Shown: positions 13,560 through 21,899 of the stretch, in pieces
How positions within the stretch are numbered: the first letter of the stretch is position 1
How the letters are laid out: each line of letters opens with the position of its first letter
Program-made: the position numbers and the translations under genes
From: Acidobacteria bacterium SCN 69-37
GTDB taxonomy: Bacteria; Acidobacteriota; Vicinamibacteria; Vicinamibacterales; SCN-69-37
Length of the DNA: 47,726 nt
NCBI GenBank assembly: GCA_001724025.1
Contig: MEDJ01000017.1
Span: 1 to 47,726, forward strand
Direction of reading: 5' to 3'
Notes under the pieces: model-generated
Told to the model about the DNA's origin: nothing
Database searches by the model: none
Seen by the model: the letters and a program-made list of their open reading frames with translations, nothing else

Positions 13560-16483
13560 CGCCGGCGACTGCCTCCCTCCCCCAGACGCTGACGCCCTAC
13601 CACGCGAAGTACTACGCGTACGAGCTGACGCGGCGATGCCCGCCGGACAGTGATGACCGGCTGGCCAGTGCGCTCGTCGATGCGCAGGTCGATCTGAATC
13701 CGCACCAGATCGACGCCGCGCTGTTCTCGTTCAAGTCCCCGCTTTCGCGCGGTGTTCTGCTGGCCGACGAGGTCGGTCTCGGGAAGACGATCGAGGCGGG
13801 CCTCGTGCTGTCGCAGAAGTGGGCGGAGCGAAAGCGGCGCATCCTCGTGATCACGCCGTCGAACCTGCGCAAGCAGTGGCATCAGGAGCTGACGGACAAG
13901 TTCTTCTTGCCGTGCCGGATTCTTGAAGCGAAGTCCTACAACGACGCGATCAAGGCCGGCCACTTCCGTCCCTTCGACGCCGACGGCCACATCGTCATCT
14001 GCTCGTACCAGTTCGCGCGGAACAAGGCGGCCGACGTCCACAACACGCCCTGGGACCTCGTGGTGATGGACGAAGCGCACCGATTACGCAACGTCTACAA
14101 GCCATCCAACGTCATCGCCAACACGCTGAAGCAGGCGCTGGCGTCGGCGCCGAAACTGCTACTGACCGCCACGCCGCTCCAGAACTCGCTCCTCGAACTG
14201 TTCGGGCTGGTGAGCATCATCGACGACCAGGTGTTCGGCGACCTCAAGAGCTTCCGCGAGCAGTTCAGCGACCTGACGCAGGAGCAGGTGTTCGCCACGC
14301 TGAAGCGTCGCCTCGCGCCGCTCTGCCACCGGACGCTGCGCCGACAGGTGACAGCCTACGTGTCGTACACGAAGCGTCTCCCGCTCGTCGAGCAGTTCAC
14401 ACCGGACGAGTCCGAGGATCGGCTCTACGACCTCGTCTCGGAGTACCTCCGCCGCGACAACCTGAAGGCGCTCCCGTCCGGCCAGCGCACGCTCATGACG
14501 CTCGTCATGCGCAAGCTCCTGGCGTCCTCGTCATTTGCCATCGCCGGCGCGCTCGACACGCTGGTGAAGCGTCTCAAGGCCACGCTTGGTAAGCAGACGC
14601 CGAAGGAGCCGTCCCCTCAGGAGTTGCTGAACGAACTCGACGAGGACTACGAAGCCCTCGACGAGACGGCCGAGGAGTGGGACGAGGAGGAGCCCGGGCC
14701 GCCCCTGACAGACGAAGACCGGGAGGCGCTGGCGCGCGAGATTGCCGACCTCGAACAGTTCCGGGATCTGGCTGCGTCCATCACGCACAACGCCAAGGGC
14801 GAGGCGCTGCTGAAGGCCCTGCACGTGGCGTTCGCGAAGGCCACGGAACTGGGCGCGGCGAAGAAGGCCATCATCTTCACGGAGTCGCGGAAGACGCAGC
14901 TCTATCTCCAGCGGCTGCTGGCCGACAGCCCGTGGAAAGACGGGCTCGTGCTGTTCAACGGCTCCAACACCGACGAGCAGTCCAGGGCCATCTACGCCGA
15001 ATGGGGTGCCCGGCACGAGGGCACGGACCAGATCACGGGCTCGAAGACAGCGGACATGCGCTCAGCCATCGTCGAGTACTTCCGCGACCAGGGGCAGATC
15101 ATGATCGCCACCGAGGCCGGCGCCGAAGGCATTAACCTCCAGTTCTGCTCGCTGGTCGTCAACTACGACCTGCCGTGGAACCCGCAACGCATCGAACAGC
15201 GCATCGGCCGCTGCCACCGCTACGGTCAGAAGCACGACGTCGTGGTCGTCAACTTCCTGAACCGGACCAACGCGGCCGACCAACGCGTATTCCAGCTCCT
15301 CTCCCAGAAGTTCCAACTCTTCGAGGGCGTCTTCGGGGCCAGCGACGAGGTCCTCGGCGCCATCGAGTCGGGTGTCGACTTCGAGAAGCGCATCGCGTCG
15401 ATCTACCAGCAGTGCCGGCGAACCGACGAGATCAAGGACGCGTTCGACGTCCTGCAGCAGGAGCTCGATTTCGAGATCACGGACACGCTCAACAAGGCGC
15501 GTCAGCAGTTGCTGGAGCACTTCGACGATGAGGTGCGCGAGAAGCTGCGGGTCAGGAACGAGTCGTCGCGCGCCGCGCTGAATCGGTACGAACAGCGGCT
15601 CATGGCGCTCACCCGGTTCGAGCTGGGGGACGCGGCGACGTTCCTCTCCGAGTCGTCGTTCGATCTCCGCAGGGCGCCGGAGGACGCCGACGTCCCGACC
15701 GGGCGATACGAACTGCCACGTCGATCCGGTGATGCGCATTTCTACCGCCTCAGCCATCCGCTCGCCGAGGCCGTCGTGGCACGGGCCAAGGGGCGGCCGA
15801 TGCCCGACGAACCAGATCTCGAACTACGGATCGACTACGCGAACCACGTCGGCAGGATCTCCGTGCTCGAAGCACTTCGCGGCACGACAGGGATGCTTCG
15901 TCTGGACTTTCTCACCGTGGAGACCCTCGGACAGGCCGAGGACCACCTGCTTCTGAGCGTCGTCACTGGCGACGGTACGGTGGTGCCGCAGGATGTGGCG
16001 GCCCGTCTCCTGACCATTCCCGGAGCCGTGGATCGCGCCAGCGGACAGCTCGTGCTCGACGCCCAGGAGCGCCGGGTGGCTCTTGCGGCCAGGCTTGCCG
16101 AGGCTGCGCGTGAGCGAGAAGCCGCAGTCAGACGAAGCGTCTCGGAGCGTTCGGCCAGCGCGTTCGAGGCCGAAGCCGAGAAGCTGGATGGATGGGCGGA
16201 TGACCTGAAGGTGGGACTGGAGCGAGAGATCAAGGAGCTCGATCGGCAGATCAAAGAAGCCCGCAAGACGGCCAGAATCGCCGTGACGCTCGAAGAGAAG
16301 CTGGCGTCTCAGAAGCGCATGAAGACCCTGGAAACGGAACGCAACAACAAGCGCCGCGCGCTGTTCGAGTCGCAGGACGAGATCGACCGCACGCGTGGGG
16401 AATTGATCGCACAACTCGAAGCGCAGCTGACGCAGAAGGTCACGACCGAATGTCTGTTCAGCGTGCCGTGGCGCGTCCTGTGA
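13556..16483 (+). CDS. SNF2-family helicase/ATPase (RapA/DrmD-like), defence-associated
   Basis: A 975-residue SF2 helicase. Motifs: LADEVGLGKTIEAGLV (Walker A, GLGKT 74-78), VVMDEAHRLRN (DEAH 172-175), LLTATPLQN (motif III), IIFTESRKTQLYL (motif IV) and RIEQRIGRCHRYGQ (motif VI near 545). The C-terminal 130 residues are a long charged coiled coil ending LFSVPWRVL. It moves or remodels DNA using ATP; no nuclease motif is seen. The GTG at 13556 fits the family start (LTPYHAKYYAYELTRR) and has AGGAG upstream; an earlier start at 13490 would overlap the remnant gene. 22 bp separate it from mod. Confidence 0.9.
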   Translation: MTPATASLPQTLTPYHAKYYAYELTRRCPPDSDDRLASALVDAQVDLNPHQIDAALFSFKSPLSRGVLLADEVGLGKTIEAGLVLSQKWAERKRRILVITPSNLRKQWHQELTDKFFLPCRILEAKSYNDAIKAGHFRPFDADGHIVICSYQFARNKAADVHNTPWDLVVMDEAHRLRNVYKPSNVIANTLKQALASAPKLLLTATPLQNSLLELFGLVSIIDDQVFGDLKSFREQFSDLTQEQVFATLKRRLAPLCHRTLRRQVTAYVSYTKRLPLVEQFTPDESEDRLYDLVSEYLRRDNLKALPSGQRTLMTLVMRKLLASSSFAIAGALDTLVKRLKATLGKQTPKEPSPQELLNELDEDYEALDETAEEWDEEEPGPPLTDEDREALAREIADLEQFRDLAASITHNAKGEALLKALHVAFAKATELGAAKKAIIFTESRKTQLYLQRLLADSPWKDGLVLFNGSNTDEQSRAIYAEWGARHEGTDQITGSKTADMRSAIVEYFRDQGQIMIATEAGAEGINLQFCSLVVNYDLPWNPQRIEQRIGRCHRYGQKHDVVVVNFLNRTNAADQRVFQLLSQKFQLFEGVFGASDEVLGAIESGVDFEKRIASIYQQCRRTDEIKDAFDVLQQELDFEITDTLNKARQQLLEHFDDEVREKLRVRNESSRAALNRYEQRLMALTRFELGDAATFLSESSFDLRRAPEDADVPTGRYELPRRSGDAHFYRLSHPLAEAVVARAKGRPMPDEPDLELRIDYANHVGRISVLEALRGTTGMLRLDFLTVETLGQAEDHLLLSVVTGDGTVVPQDVAARLLTIPGAVDRASGQLVLDAQERRVALAARLAEAAREREAAVRRSVSERSASAFEAEAEKLDGWADDLKVGLEREIKELDRQIKEARKTARIAVTLEEKLASQKRMKTLETERNNKRRALFESQDEIDRTRGELIAQLEAQLTQKVTTECLFSVPWRVL

Positions 16484-16505
16484 CAGAGTAGGCACGGACA
16501 ACGGA

Positions 16506-18128
16506 ATGCACCGGAAACAGAAGCTCGAACTGACGTGGATTGGCAAGGAGGACCGGCCCAAGCTGGAGCCGCGCATCCTCATCGAGGAACCGGAGCGCTC
16601 GTACCATGCGGCGCACCGCGTGACCGACCACGACATCTTCGACAACCGCCTGATTCATGGCGACAACCTGCTCGCGCTGAAGGCGCTGGAGCAGGAGTTC
16701 ACGGGCAAGGTGAAGTGCGTCTTCATCGATCCGCCGTACAACACTGGGAGTGCGTTCGAGCACTACGACGACGGCCTGGAGCACTCCGTCTGGCTCTCGC
16801 TGATGCGCGAACGCCTGGAACTACTCCGTCGGTTGCTCTCCGAGGACGGGTCCCTCTGGATCACGATCGATGACAACGAGGCCCACTACTTGAAGGTTCT
16901 CTGCGACGAACTGTTCGGGCGCGCGAACTTCGTGGCAAACGTCGTGTGGCAGAAGAGGTTTTCGCCGAACAGCACCGCGCAGTTCATCTCGGACTCGCAC
17001 GACCACGTCCTGGTGTACGCCAAGCAGAAGACGCTCTGGAGGCGGAGACTCTTGCCGCGCGACGAGCGGCACGACGCTAGTTACAAGAACCCTGACAACG
17101 ATCCCCGTGGTCCCTGGACGTCTGGTGACCTATCTGCGCGCAATGCTTACTCGGCGGGGATCTACCCGATCACGACTCCGTCCGGTCGTGTGATCGCCGG
17201 CCCTCCAAAAGGCATGTATTGGCGGGTATCGGAAGAGAAGTTCAAGAGCCTGGATGCGGATGGACGAATTTGGTGGGGCAAGGGCGGCAACAACACGCCG
17301 AGGCTCAAGCGGTTTCGTTCCGAGGTGATGGAAGGCATCGTGCCTCAGACGATCTGGCCCCACGACGAGGTGGGCAACACGCAAGAGGCGAAGAAGGAGG
17401 TCATGGCGGTGGTACCGGTGGACGCCGATGTCTTCCAGACACCGAAGCCGGAGAGGCTACTCCGCCGAGTGCTCGAACTCGCGACCGAGGAGGGCGACTG
17501 GGTCCTGGACTCGTTCGGCGGCTCAGGGACAACCGGTGCCGTCGCTCTGAAGATGCGCCGCCGGTGGGTCATGATCGAACTTGGCCAGCATTGCCACACG
17601 CACATCCTGCCTCGTCTGAAGAGGGTTGTCGACGGTCAAGATCCCGGCGGCGTGACCGATTCCACGAACTGGAAGGGTGGCGGCGGTTTCAGGTATTGCC
17701 GGCTCGCGCCGTCGCTCCTCGAACGAGACAAGTGGGGCAACTGGATCATCAACAAGGCGTACAACGCGGCGATGCTCGCCGAGGCACTCTGCAAGCTCGA
17801 AGGCTTCGTGTACGCGCCGAACGAGGCGGTCTACTGGGAGCACGGCCACTCGACTGAGCGCGACTTCATGTACGTGACGACGCAGCACCTCACGCACGAG
17901 CAGCTCCAGCAACTGAGCGCAGACGTCGGACCGGAGCGATCCCTGCTCGTGATGTGCACGGCCTTCCGTGGGAAGGCTGACGCCTACCCAAATCTGACGA
18001 TCAAGAAGATCCCGAAGACGGTTCTGTCCCGCTGCGAGTGGGGCCACGACGACTACAGCCTGGAAGTGGCGAATCTGTCGCCCGCTCCGCCACCGGCTGG
18101 CCAGCAGGGTTTGGGATTCGAGGACTGA
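16506..18128 (+). CDS. mod: Type III-like DNA adenine methyltransferase (Mod)
   Basis: A 540-residue beta-class N6-adenine methyltransferase. The catalytic DPPYNTG lies at 75-81 and the AdoMet-binding DSFGGSGTTG near 334-343, in the order typical of type III Mod proteins. LIHGDNLLALKAL before motif IV is also characteristic. The protein marks a specific DNA sequence so that the partner endonuclease spares host DNA; the target cannot be read from the sequence. It lies between the SNF2 helicase (22 bp) and Res (5 bp) and is probably co-transcribed with both. Confidence 0.93.
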   Translation: MHRKQKLELTWIGKEDRPKLEPRILIEEPERSYHAAHRVTDHDIFDNRLIHGDNLLALKALEQEFTGKVKCVFIDPPYNTGSAFEHYDDGLEHSVWLSLMRERLELLRRLLSEDGSLWITIDDNEAHYLKVLCDELFGRANFVANVVWQKRFSPNSTAQFISDSHDHVLVYAKQKTLWRRRLLPRDERHDASYKNPDNDPRGPWTSGDLSARNAYSAGIYPITTPSGRVIAGPPKGMYWRVSEEKFKSLDADGRIWWGKGGNNTPRLKRFRSEVMEGIVPQTIWPHDEVGNTQEAKKEVMAVVPVDADVFQTPKPERLLRRVLELATEEGDWVLDSFGGSGTTGAVALKMRRRWVMIELGQHCHTHILPRLKRVVDGQDPGGVTDSTNWKGGGGFRYCRLAPSLLERDKWGNWIINKAYNAAMLAEALCKLEGFVYAPNEAVYWEHGHSTERDFMYVTTQHLTHEQLQQLSADVGPERSLLVMCTAFRGKADAYPNLTIKKIPKTVLSRCEWGHDDYSLEVANLSPAPPPAGQQGLGFED

Positions 18129-18133
18129 CGCCG

Positions 18134-20788
18134 ATGCATCGTCAGGTCAACGCCATCGCCGGCCGGCTCAGTCTCCGCGCACCGCAGCGCCACTCGCTGG
18201 AGATTCTCGACCGCATCATAGAACTCGCCACGCTCAAGAAGGGCGACGATCCCGCGGTCGCCCTGGAGGCCATCAAGGCGGAGTTTCCGACCGTCACCGA
18301 CTTCGAGCGCGAGTTCCCGTCGATCTGCTTCGCCCTCGCAACAGGCGTCGGCAAGACGAGGCTGATGGGCGCCTTCGTCACGTACCTGCATCTCGCCCAC
18401 GGCGTGCGGAACTTCTTCATCCTCGCGCCGAACCTCACGATCTACTCGAAGCTGAGCGCCGACTTCACGCCAAACACGCCGAAGTACGTCTTCAAGGGCG
18501 TCGCGGAGTTCGCGGTCGAACCACCGCAGATCATCACCGGCGACAACTACGACGCGACGCTGCTCGACCAGCTCGCGCCGTGCCGCATCAACATCTTCAA
18601 CATCTCGAAGATCAACAGCGAGGTGCGTGGCGGCAAGTCGCCGCGCATCAAGCGATTGTCCGAGTACATCGGCGAGAGCTACTTCGACTACCTGGCCAAC
18701 CTCACCGACCTCGTGCTCCTGATGGACGAGTCGCACCGCTACCGGGCCAGCGCCGGCGTCAGGGCCATCAACGAACTGAAGCCGGCGCTCGGGCTCGAGC
18801 TGACCGCCACGCCGTTCACGGAGTCGTCCAAGGGACCGATCCACTTCAAGAATGTCGTCTATCGCTACTCCCTCGCCCAGGCGATGGACGACGGGTTCGT
18901 GAAGGAGCCGGCGGTCGTCACGCGCAAGGACTTCAATCCCAACGGCATTCCTCCGGCCGAGATCGAGCGCATCAAGCTCGAAGACGGCATCCGGCTGCAC
19001 GAGAACGTGAAGGTGGAGCTGGACACCTACGCGCGCGAGTCCGGCCGGCCGCTCGTCAAACCGTTCGTCCTCGTCATCGCGCGCGACACCACGCACGCCG
19101 CTGAACTGGGTGCGCTCATCAAGTCCGACGCGTTCTTCGACGGACGCTACAAGGACCGCGTCATTCAGGTGGATTCGAGCAAGACCGGCGCGGAGGAAGA
19201 GGCCATGGTCGGACGGCTTCTCAGCGTCGAGAAGACCGACGAGCCGACCGAGATCGTGATCCACGTCAACATGCTCAAGGAGGGCTGGGACGTCACGAAC
19301 CTCTACACGATCGTTCCGCTCCGCGCGGCGAATGCGCGGACGCTGGTAGAGCAAAGCATCGGGCGCGGCCTCCGGCTGCCGTATGGCGAGCGCGTCGGCC
19401 TCGTTCCCGTCGATCGCCTGAACATCGTCGCCCACGACCGGTTTCAGGAGATTGTGGACGACGCGAACAAGGCCGATTCGCCGCTGCGCGTGCAGGCGGT
19501 TGAGATTCCTGCCGAGGACCTGCAGCGACGTCTCGTCACTGTGGAGTCTCATTCACTGCTGGCAGAACGCCTCGGCGTGGCCCCACCCGCAGCCGCTGCC
19601 CCGGCCGAGGGGCAGCCCGCACCGCCTCCGCCGTTGTTCGCGTCGGCCGAGGAGCGCAGCGTAGCAGCCGCGGCCGTTCAGGCCATCGAGACGGCGTCGA
19701 GTAGCCCGACCGATCTGCCAGGCGCGGCTCTTCTGCGTCGGCCGGAGGTTCAGGCGCGAATCGCCGAGGCCGTTCGCCAGAGTACAGAGCAACTCGCATT
19801 CGACGGCATGGGCGTCGACGTCGACCGCGTGGTGGCCACCGTCTGCGCCGAGGTCGCCAACGCCACGATCGACATCCCGCGCGTCCTCGTCGTTCCGATC
19901 GGGAAGGTCGAGTCCGGGTTCAGTCCGTTCACGCTGGACCTCTCGTCGGTGCACTACCAGCCGGTGACCGAGGACCTCTGGATTCAGCACCTGCGGACGT
20001 CCGAATACCAGGTGCTGTCCACGGGCGAAGGCGGGATTCGCGAGCAGCGGCTGGAGAACTACATCGTCCGTGGCCTCGTGGATTTCGACGATGTCTCGTA
20101 CGACGAGCAGGCGAACCTGCTGTACGACCTCGCCGGGCAGGTGGTGGCGCACCTTCGCGGCTACCTGAGCGAGGAAGAGACGGGAAGAGTCCTCCAGTTC
20201 CACCAACGGGCGCTCTGTGCCCTGATCCACGCGCAGATGCACGGCCACTACTGGGAGAAGGCCGAGGGCGGCTACGAGGCCAAGGTCTACCAGGGATTCA
20301 CGCCGATCATCAGGCGCGGCGTCTTCACCGCGTCGGGGCCGGTCAGCGACTACCGCGTCGCGCCTGAAGACCTGTCGAAGATCGGCCAAATGGTGTTCGG
20401 CGGCTTCGCGAAGTGCCTCTACCGTGTTCAGAAGTTCCAGTCGGACACCGAGCGCCGCTTCGCGGTCATCCTCGAAAGGGACGCGATCCGCTGGTTCAAG
20501 CCGGCGTCAGGCCAGTTCCAGATCACGTATCGTCGTGGGCCCGACCGGCCGCTCTATGTCCCGGACTTCGTCGCCGAGACCGACACCGAGCTGCTGATGA
20601 TCGAAACGAAGGCGCGGAAGGACGTGGACGATCCGGAAGTCGCCGCCAAGCGCCAGGCCGCCGAGGAGTGGTGCGTCCACGCCTCCGCGCACGCGGCTTC
20701 GTATGGCGGCAGGTCATGGCGGTACGCGCTCGTGCCGCACGATGTGGTGGCCGAGAACATGTCGCTGAGAGGCTTGGTGGAGCCGTGA
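18134..20788 (+). CDS. res: Type III-like restriction endonuclease subunit (Res)
   Basis: An 884-residue ATP-dependent endonuclease. SF2 helicase motifs: FALATGVGKTRLMGAF (Walker A, GVGKT 71-75), LLMDESHRYR (DESH 198-201) and LELTATPFTE (223-230); IGRGLRLPYG is motif VI. The C-terminus has a PD-(D/E)xK nuclease: PDF at 810-812 and IETK with Glu824 and Lys826. The protein translocates or loops DNA and cuts unmodified sites. It follows mod after 5 bp. It may belong to the family NCBI calls BPTD_3080-type endonucleases; that name is from memory. Confidence 0.9.
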   Translation: MHRQVNAIAGRLSLRAPQRHSLEILDRIIELATLKKGDDPAVALEAIKAEFPTVTDFEREFPSICFALATGVGKTRLMGAFVTYLHLAHGVRNFFILAPNLTIYSKLSADFTPNTPKYVFKGVAEFAVEPPQIITGDNYDATLLDQLAPCRINIFNISKINSEVRGGKSPRIKRLSEYIGESYFDYLANLTDLVLLMDESHRYRASAGVRAINELKPALGLELTATPFTESSKGPIHFKNVVYRYSLAQAMDDGFVKEPAVVTRKDFNPNGIPPAEIERIKLEDGIRLHENVKVELDTYARESGRPLVKPFVLVIARDTTHAAELGALIKSDAFFDGRYKDRVIQVDSSKTGAEEEAMVGRLLSVEKTDEPTEIVIHVNMLKEGWDVTNLYTIVPLRAANARTLVEQSIGRGLRLPYGERVGLVPVDRLNIVAHDRFQEIVDDANKADSPLRVQAVEIPAEDLQRRLVTVESHSLLAERLGVAPPAAAAPAEGQPAPPPPLFASAEERSVAAAAVQAIETASSSPTDLPGAALLRRPEVQARIAEAVRQSTEQLAFDGMGVDVDRVVATVCAEVANATIDIPRVLVVPIGKVESGFSPFTLDLSSVHYQPVTEDLWIQHLRTSEYQVLSTGEGGIREQRLENYIVRGLVDFDDVSYDEQANLLYDLAGQVVAHLRGYLSEEETGRVLQFHQRALCALIHAQMHGHYWEKAEGGYEAKVYQGFTPIIRRGVFTASGPVSDYRVAPEDLSKIGQMVFGGFAKCLYRVQKFQSDTERRFAVILERDAIRWFKPASGQFQITYRRGPDRPLYVPDFVAETDTELLMIETKARKDVDDPEVAAKRQAAEEWCVHASAHAASYGGRSWRYALVPHDVVAENMSLRGLVEP

Positions 20789-20809
20789 AGCAGGGCCTGC
20801 AGGAAGTGA

Positions 20810-20950
20810 GTGGCCGAGCTTATGAAGGACCTCGGTCTGGACCTCAAGGGGAAGCAAGTCGCGTTTCGGCAGGGATTCATCGAGGCAAGTAGATGGCACA
20901 TTGGACGTCACAATTTACGAAGGCTCACCAGAGCGTGCCAAGTGCACTGA
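20810..20950 (+). CDS. Possible small protein between res and the HEPN gene
   Basis: A 46-residue frame from GTG 20810 (MAELMKDLGLDLKGKQVAFR, then QGFIEASRW) with AGGA 5 nt upstream. It overlaps the HEPN start by 58 bp. The first 27 residues look protein-like, the rest does not, so it may be a short gene whose end was changed, or chance. Confidence 0.25.
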   Translation: MAELMKDLGLDLKGKQVAFRQGFIEASRWHIGRHNLRRLTRACQVH

Positions 20951-21546
20951 AGGTTGTCGACAACCTCTTGGGCTTCGTGAAAGACGGAGCTGGTAAGCCT
21001 TCCGTCAAGGAACGCGCTCTGTTCGCTGCATCTGTCGTATTCACGTACGGGATATGGGAGAACTACGTCGAGCAATTGGCGATTGAGCTGGCCGAGACGG
21101 TGGCAACTGGCATCAGTCCAGACAGGGTGCCTGAACAGGTCCGCCGTCAACTGGACAAGAAGTCAGCGTGGGACTTGGCCGTCTCTCCTGGCTGGCGGGC
21201 GCTGTGGGTCACAAGTGTTCGCGAGAAGGCGATTGGGGACGAGGATGAGAAGTTCGGACTGAACACCGCCAGGGTCGGACAGGTGAAGAATCTCCTGTCG
21301 ATGGCAGGAGTTGCCGATGCCTTCCGACTCGTACCCAGTGACGTGATACCGGAACACTTCAAAGATGGCTCGTTCGAGGATGCCGTCAATGAGCTGGTCA
21401 CGCTGCGAGGCGAGATCGTTCACACTGGGAAGGTTCCGGACACGCTCAGAAAGAGCCACGTGCGAGCATGGCGGAAGTTTGTCGAAAGCGCAATCAATGC
21501 GGTTGACGAGTCGTGCCGCGCTCAGTGCAAAGAACTTGGAGTCTGA
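20893..21546 (+). CDS. HEPN-like protein, putative RNase
   Basis: A 217-residue helical protein resembling the RiboL-PSP-HEPN / MAE_28990-like group: an N-terminal helical bundle (ALFAASVVFTYGIWENYVEQ) and a C-terminal LVTLRGEIVHTGKVP that carries the HEPN motif Arg172-x4-His177. HEPN proteins with RxxxxH are usually metal-independent RNases acting in abortive infection. It is the last gene of the defence cluster, 104 bp after res and about 200 bp from the right att copy. Base use is less GC-rich than in its neighbours. Confidence 0.65.
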   Translation: MAHWTSQFTKAHQSVPSALKVVDNLLGFVKDGAGKPSVKERALFAASVVFTYGIWENYVEQLAIELAETVATGISPDRVPEQVRRQLDKKSAWDLAVSPGWRALWVTSVREKAIGDEDEKFGLNTARVGQVKNLLSMAGVADAFRLVPSDVIPEHFKDGSFEDAVNELVTLRGEIVHTGKVPDTLRKSHVRAWRKFVESAINAVDESCRAQCKELGV

Positions 21547-21602
21547 GCGAGGTGCGTGATGCGGTGCGCCAAGCAGCGCAACACGGCTCATGAACGCCCA
21601 CC

Positions 21603-21620
21603 GTGACGTAACCGTGACGT
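21603..21620. promoter_or_regulatory. Tandem GTGACGT pair, candidate integrase arm sites (right)
   Basis: GTGACGT at 21603-21609 and 21614-21620, an 11-bp period, matching the pair at 3538-3555 in sequence and spacing. It is inside the element, 131 bp from the right core. Confidence 0.5.
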
Positions 21621-21750
21621 GACCCGATCGATTTCGCGAGAAGTGCAGTGGTTTACGGGGATCGACGCTCGTGACGCGAGCGCCGCTAAGCGCTTGAACC
21701 TGTAACGGTTATCGCAATCGAGAGCACGCCGTCGCACACGGCCATGTGGA

Positions 21751-21804
21751 TTTCCAAGCGTGCGCCTTCAACCACTCGGCCATCTCTCCGATCAAGTGGA
21801 ATCA
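21751..21804. repeat. attR core: 54-bp direct repeat copy 2, containing the displaced 5' half of tRNA-Ser
   Basis: Identical to 3444-3497. On the minus strand 21789-21751 is the first 39 nt of tRNA-Ser up to the end of the anticodon loop; beyond it comes element DNA, so this half-gene cannot make a tRNA. It marks the right end of the island. Confidence 0.92.
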
Positions 21805-21806
21805 CC

Positions 21807-21835
21807 AGTTTAGCGGAGGGCGGCGATCCGGCCAA
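21807..21835 (-). promoter_or_regulatory. Displaced original tRNA-Ser promoter
   Basis: TTGGCC (21835-21830), a 17-bp spacer and TAAACT (21812-21807) on the minus strand face the orphan 5' tRNA half. This is probably the pre-insertion promoter, now cut off from the functional tRNA. It may transcribe into the right end of the island. Confidence 0.55.
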
Positions 21836-21899
21836 TGCCAAATTGTGGCGTGACTGTCGGGCTCGGCCGTCGCCGACAGGCGGTACACTGCGCGGCGTC

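Noticed and set aside
11612..21546. Calling the defence block DISARM or BREX
   Set aside because: The SNF2 helicase resembles DrmD, but DrmA, DrmB and DrmC are absent, and none of the BREX core genes (PglZ, BrxC) is seen.
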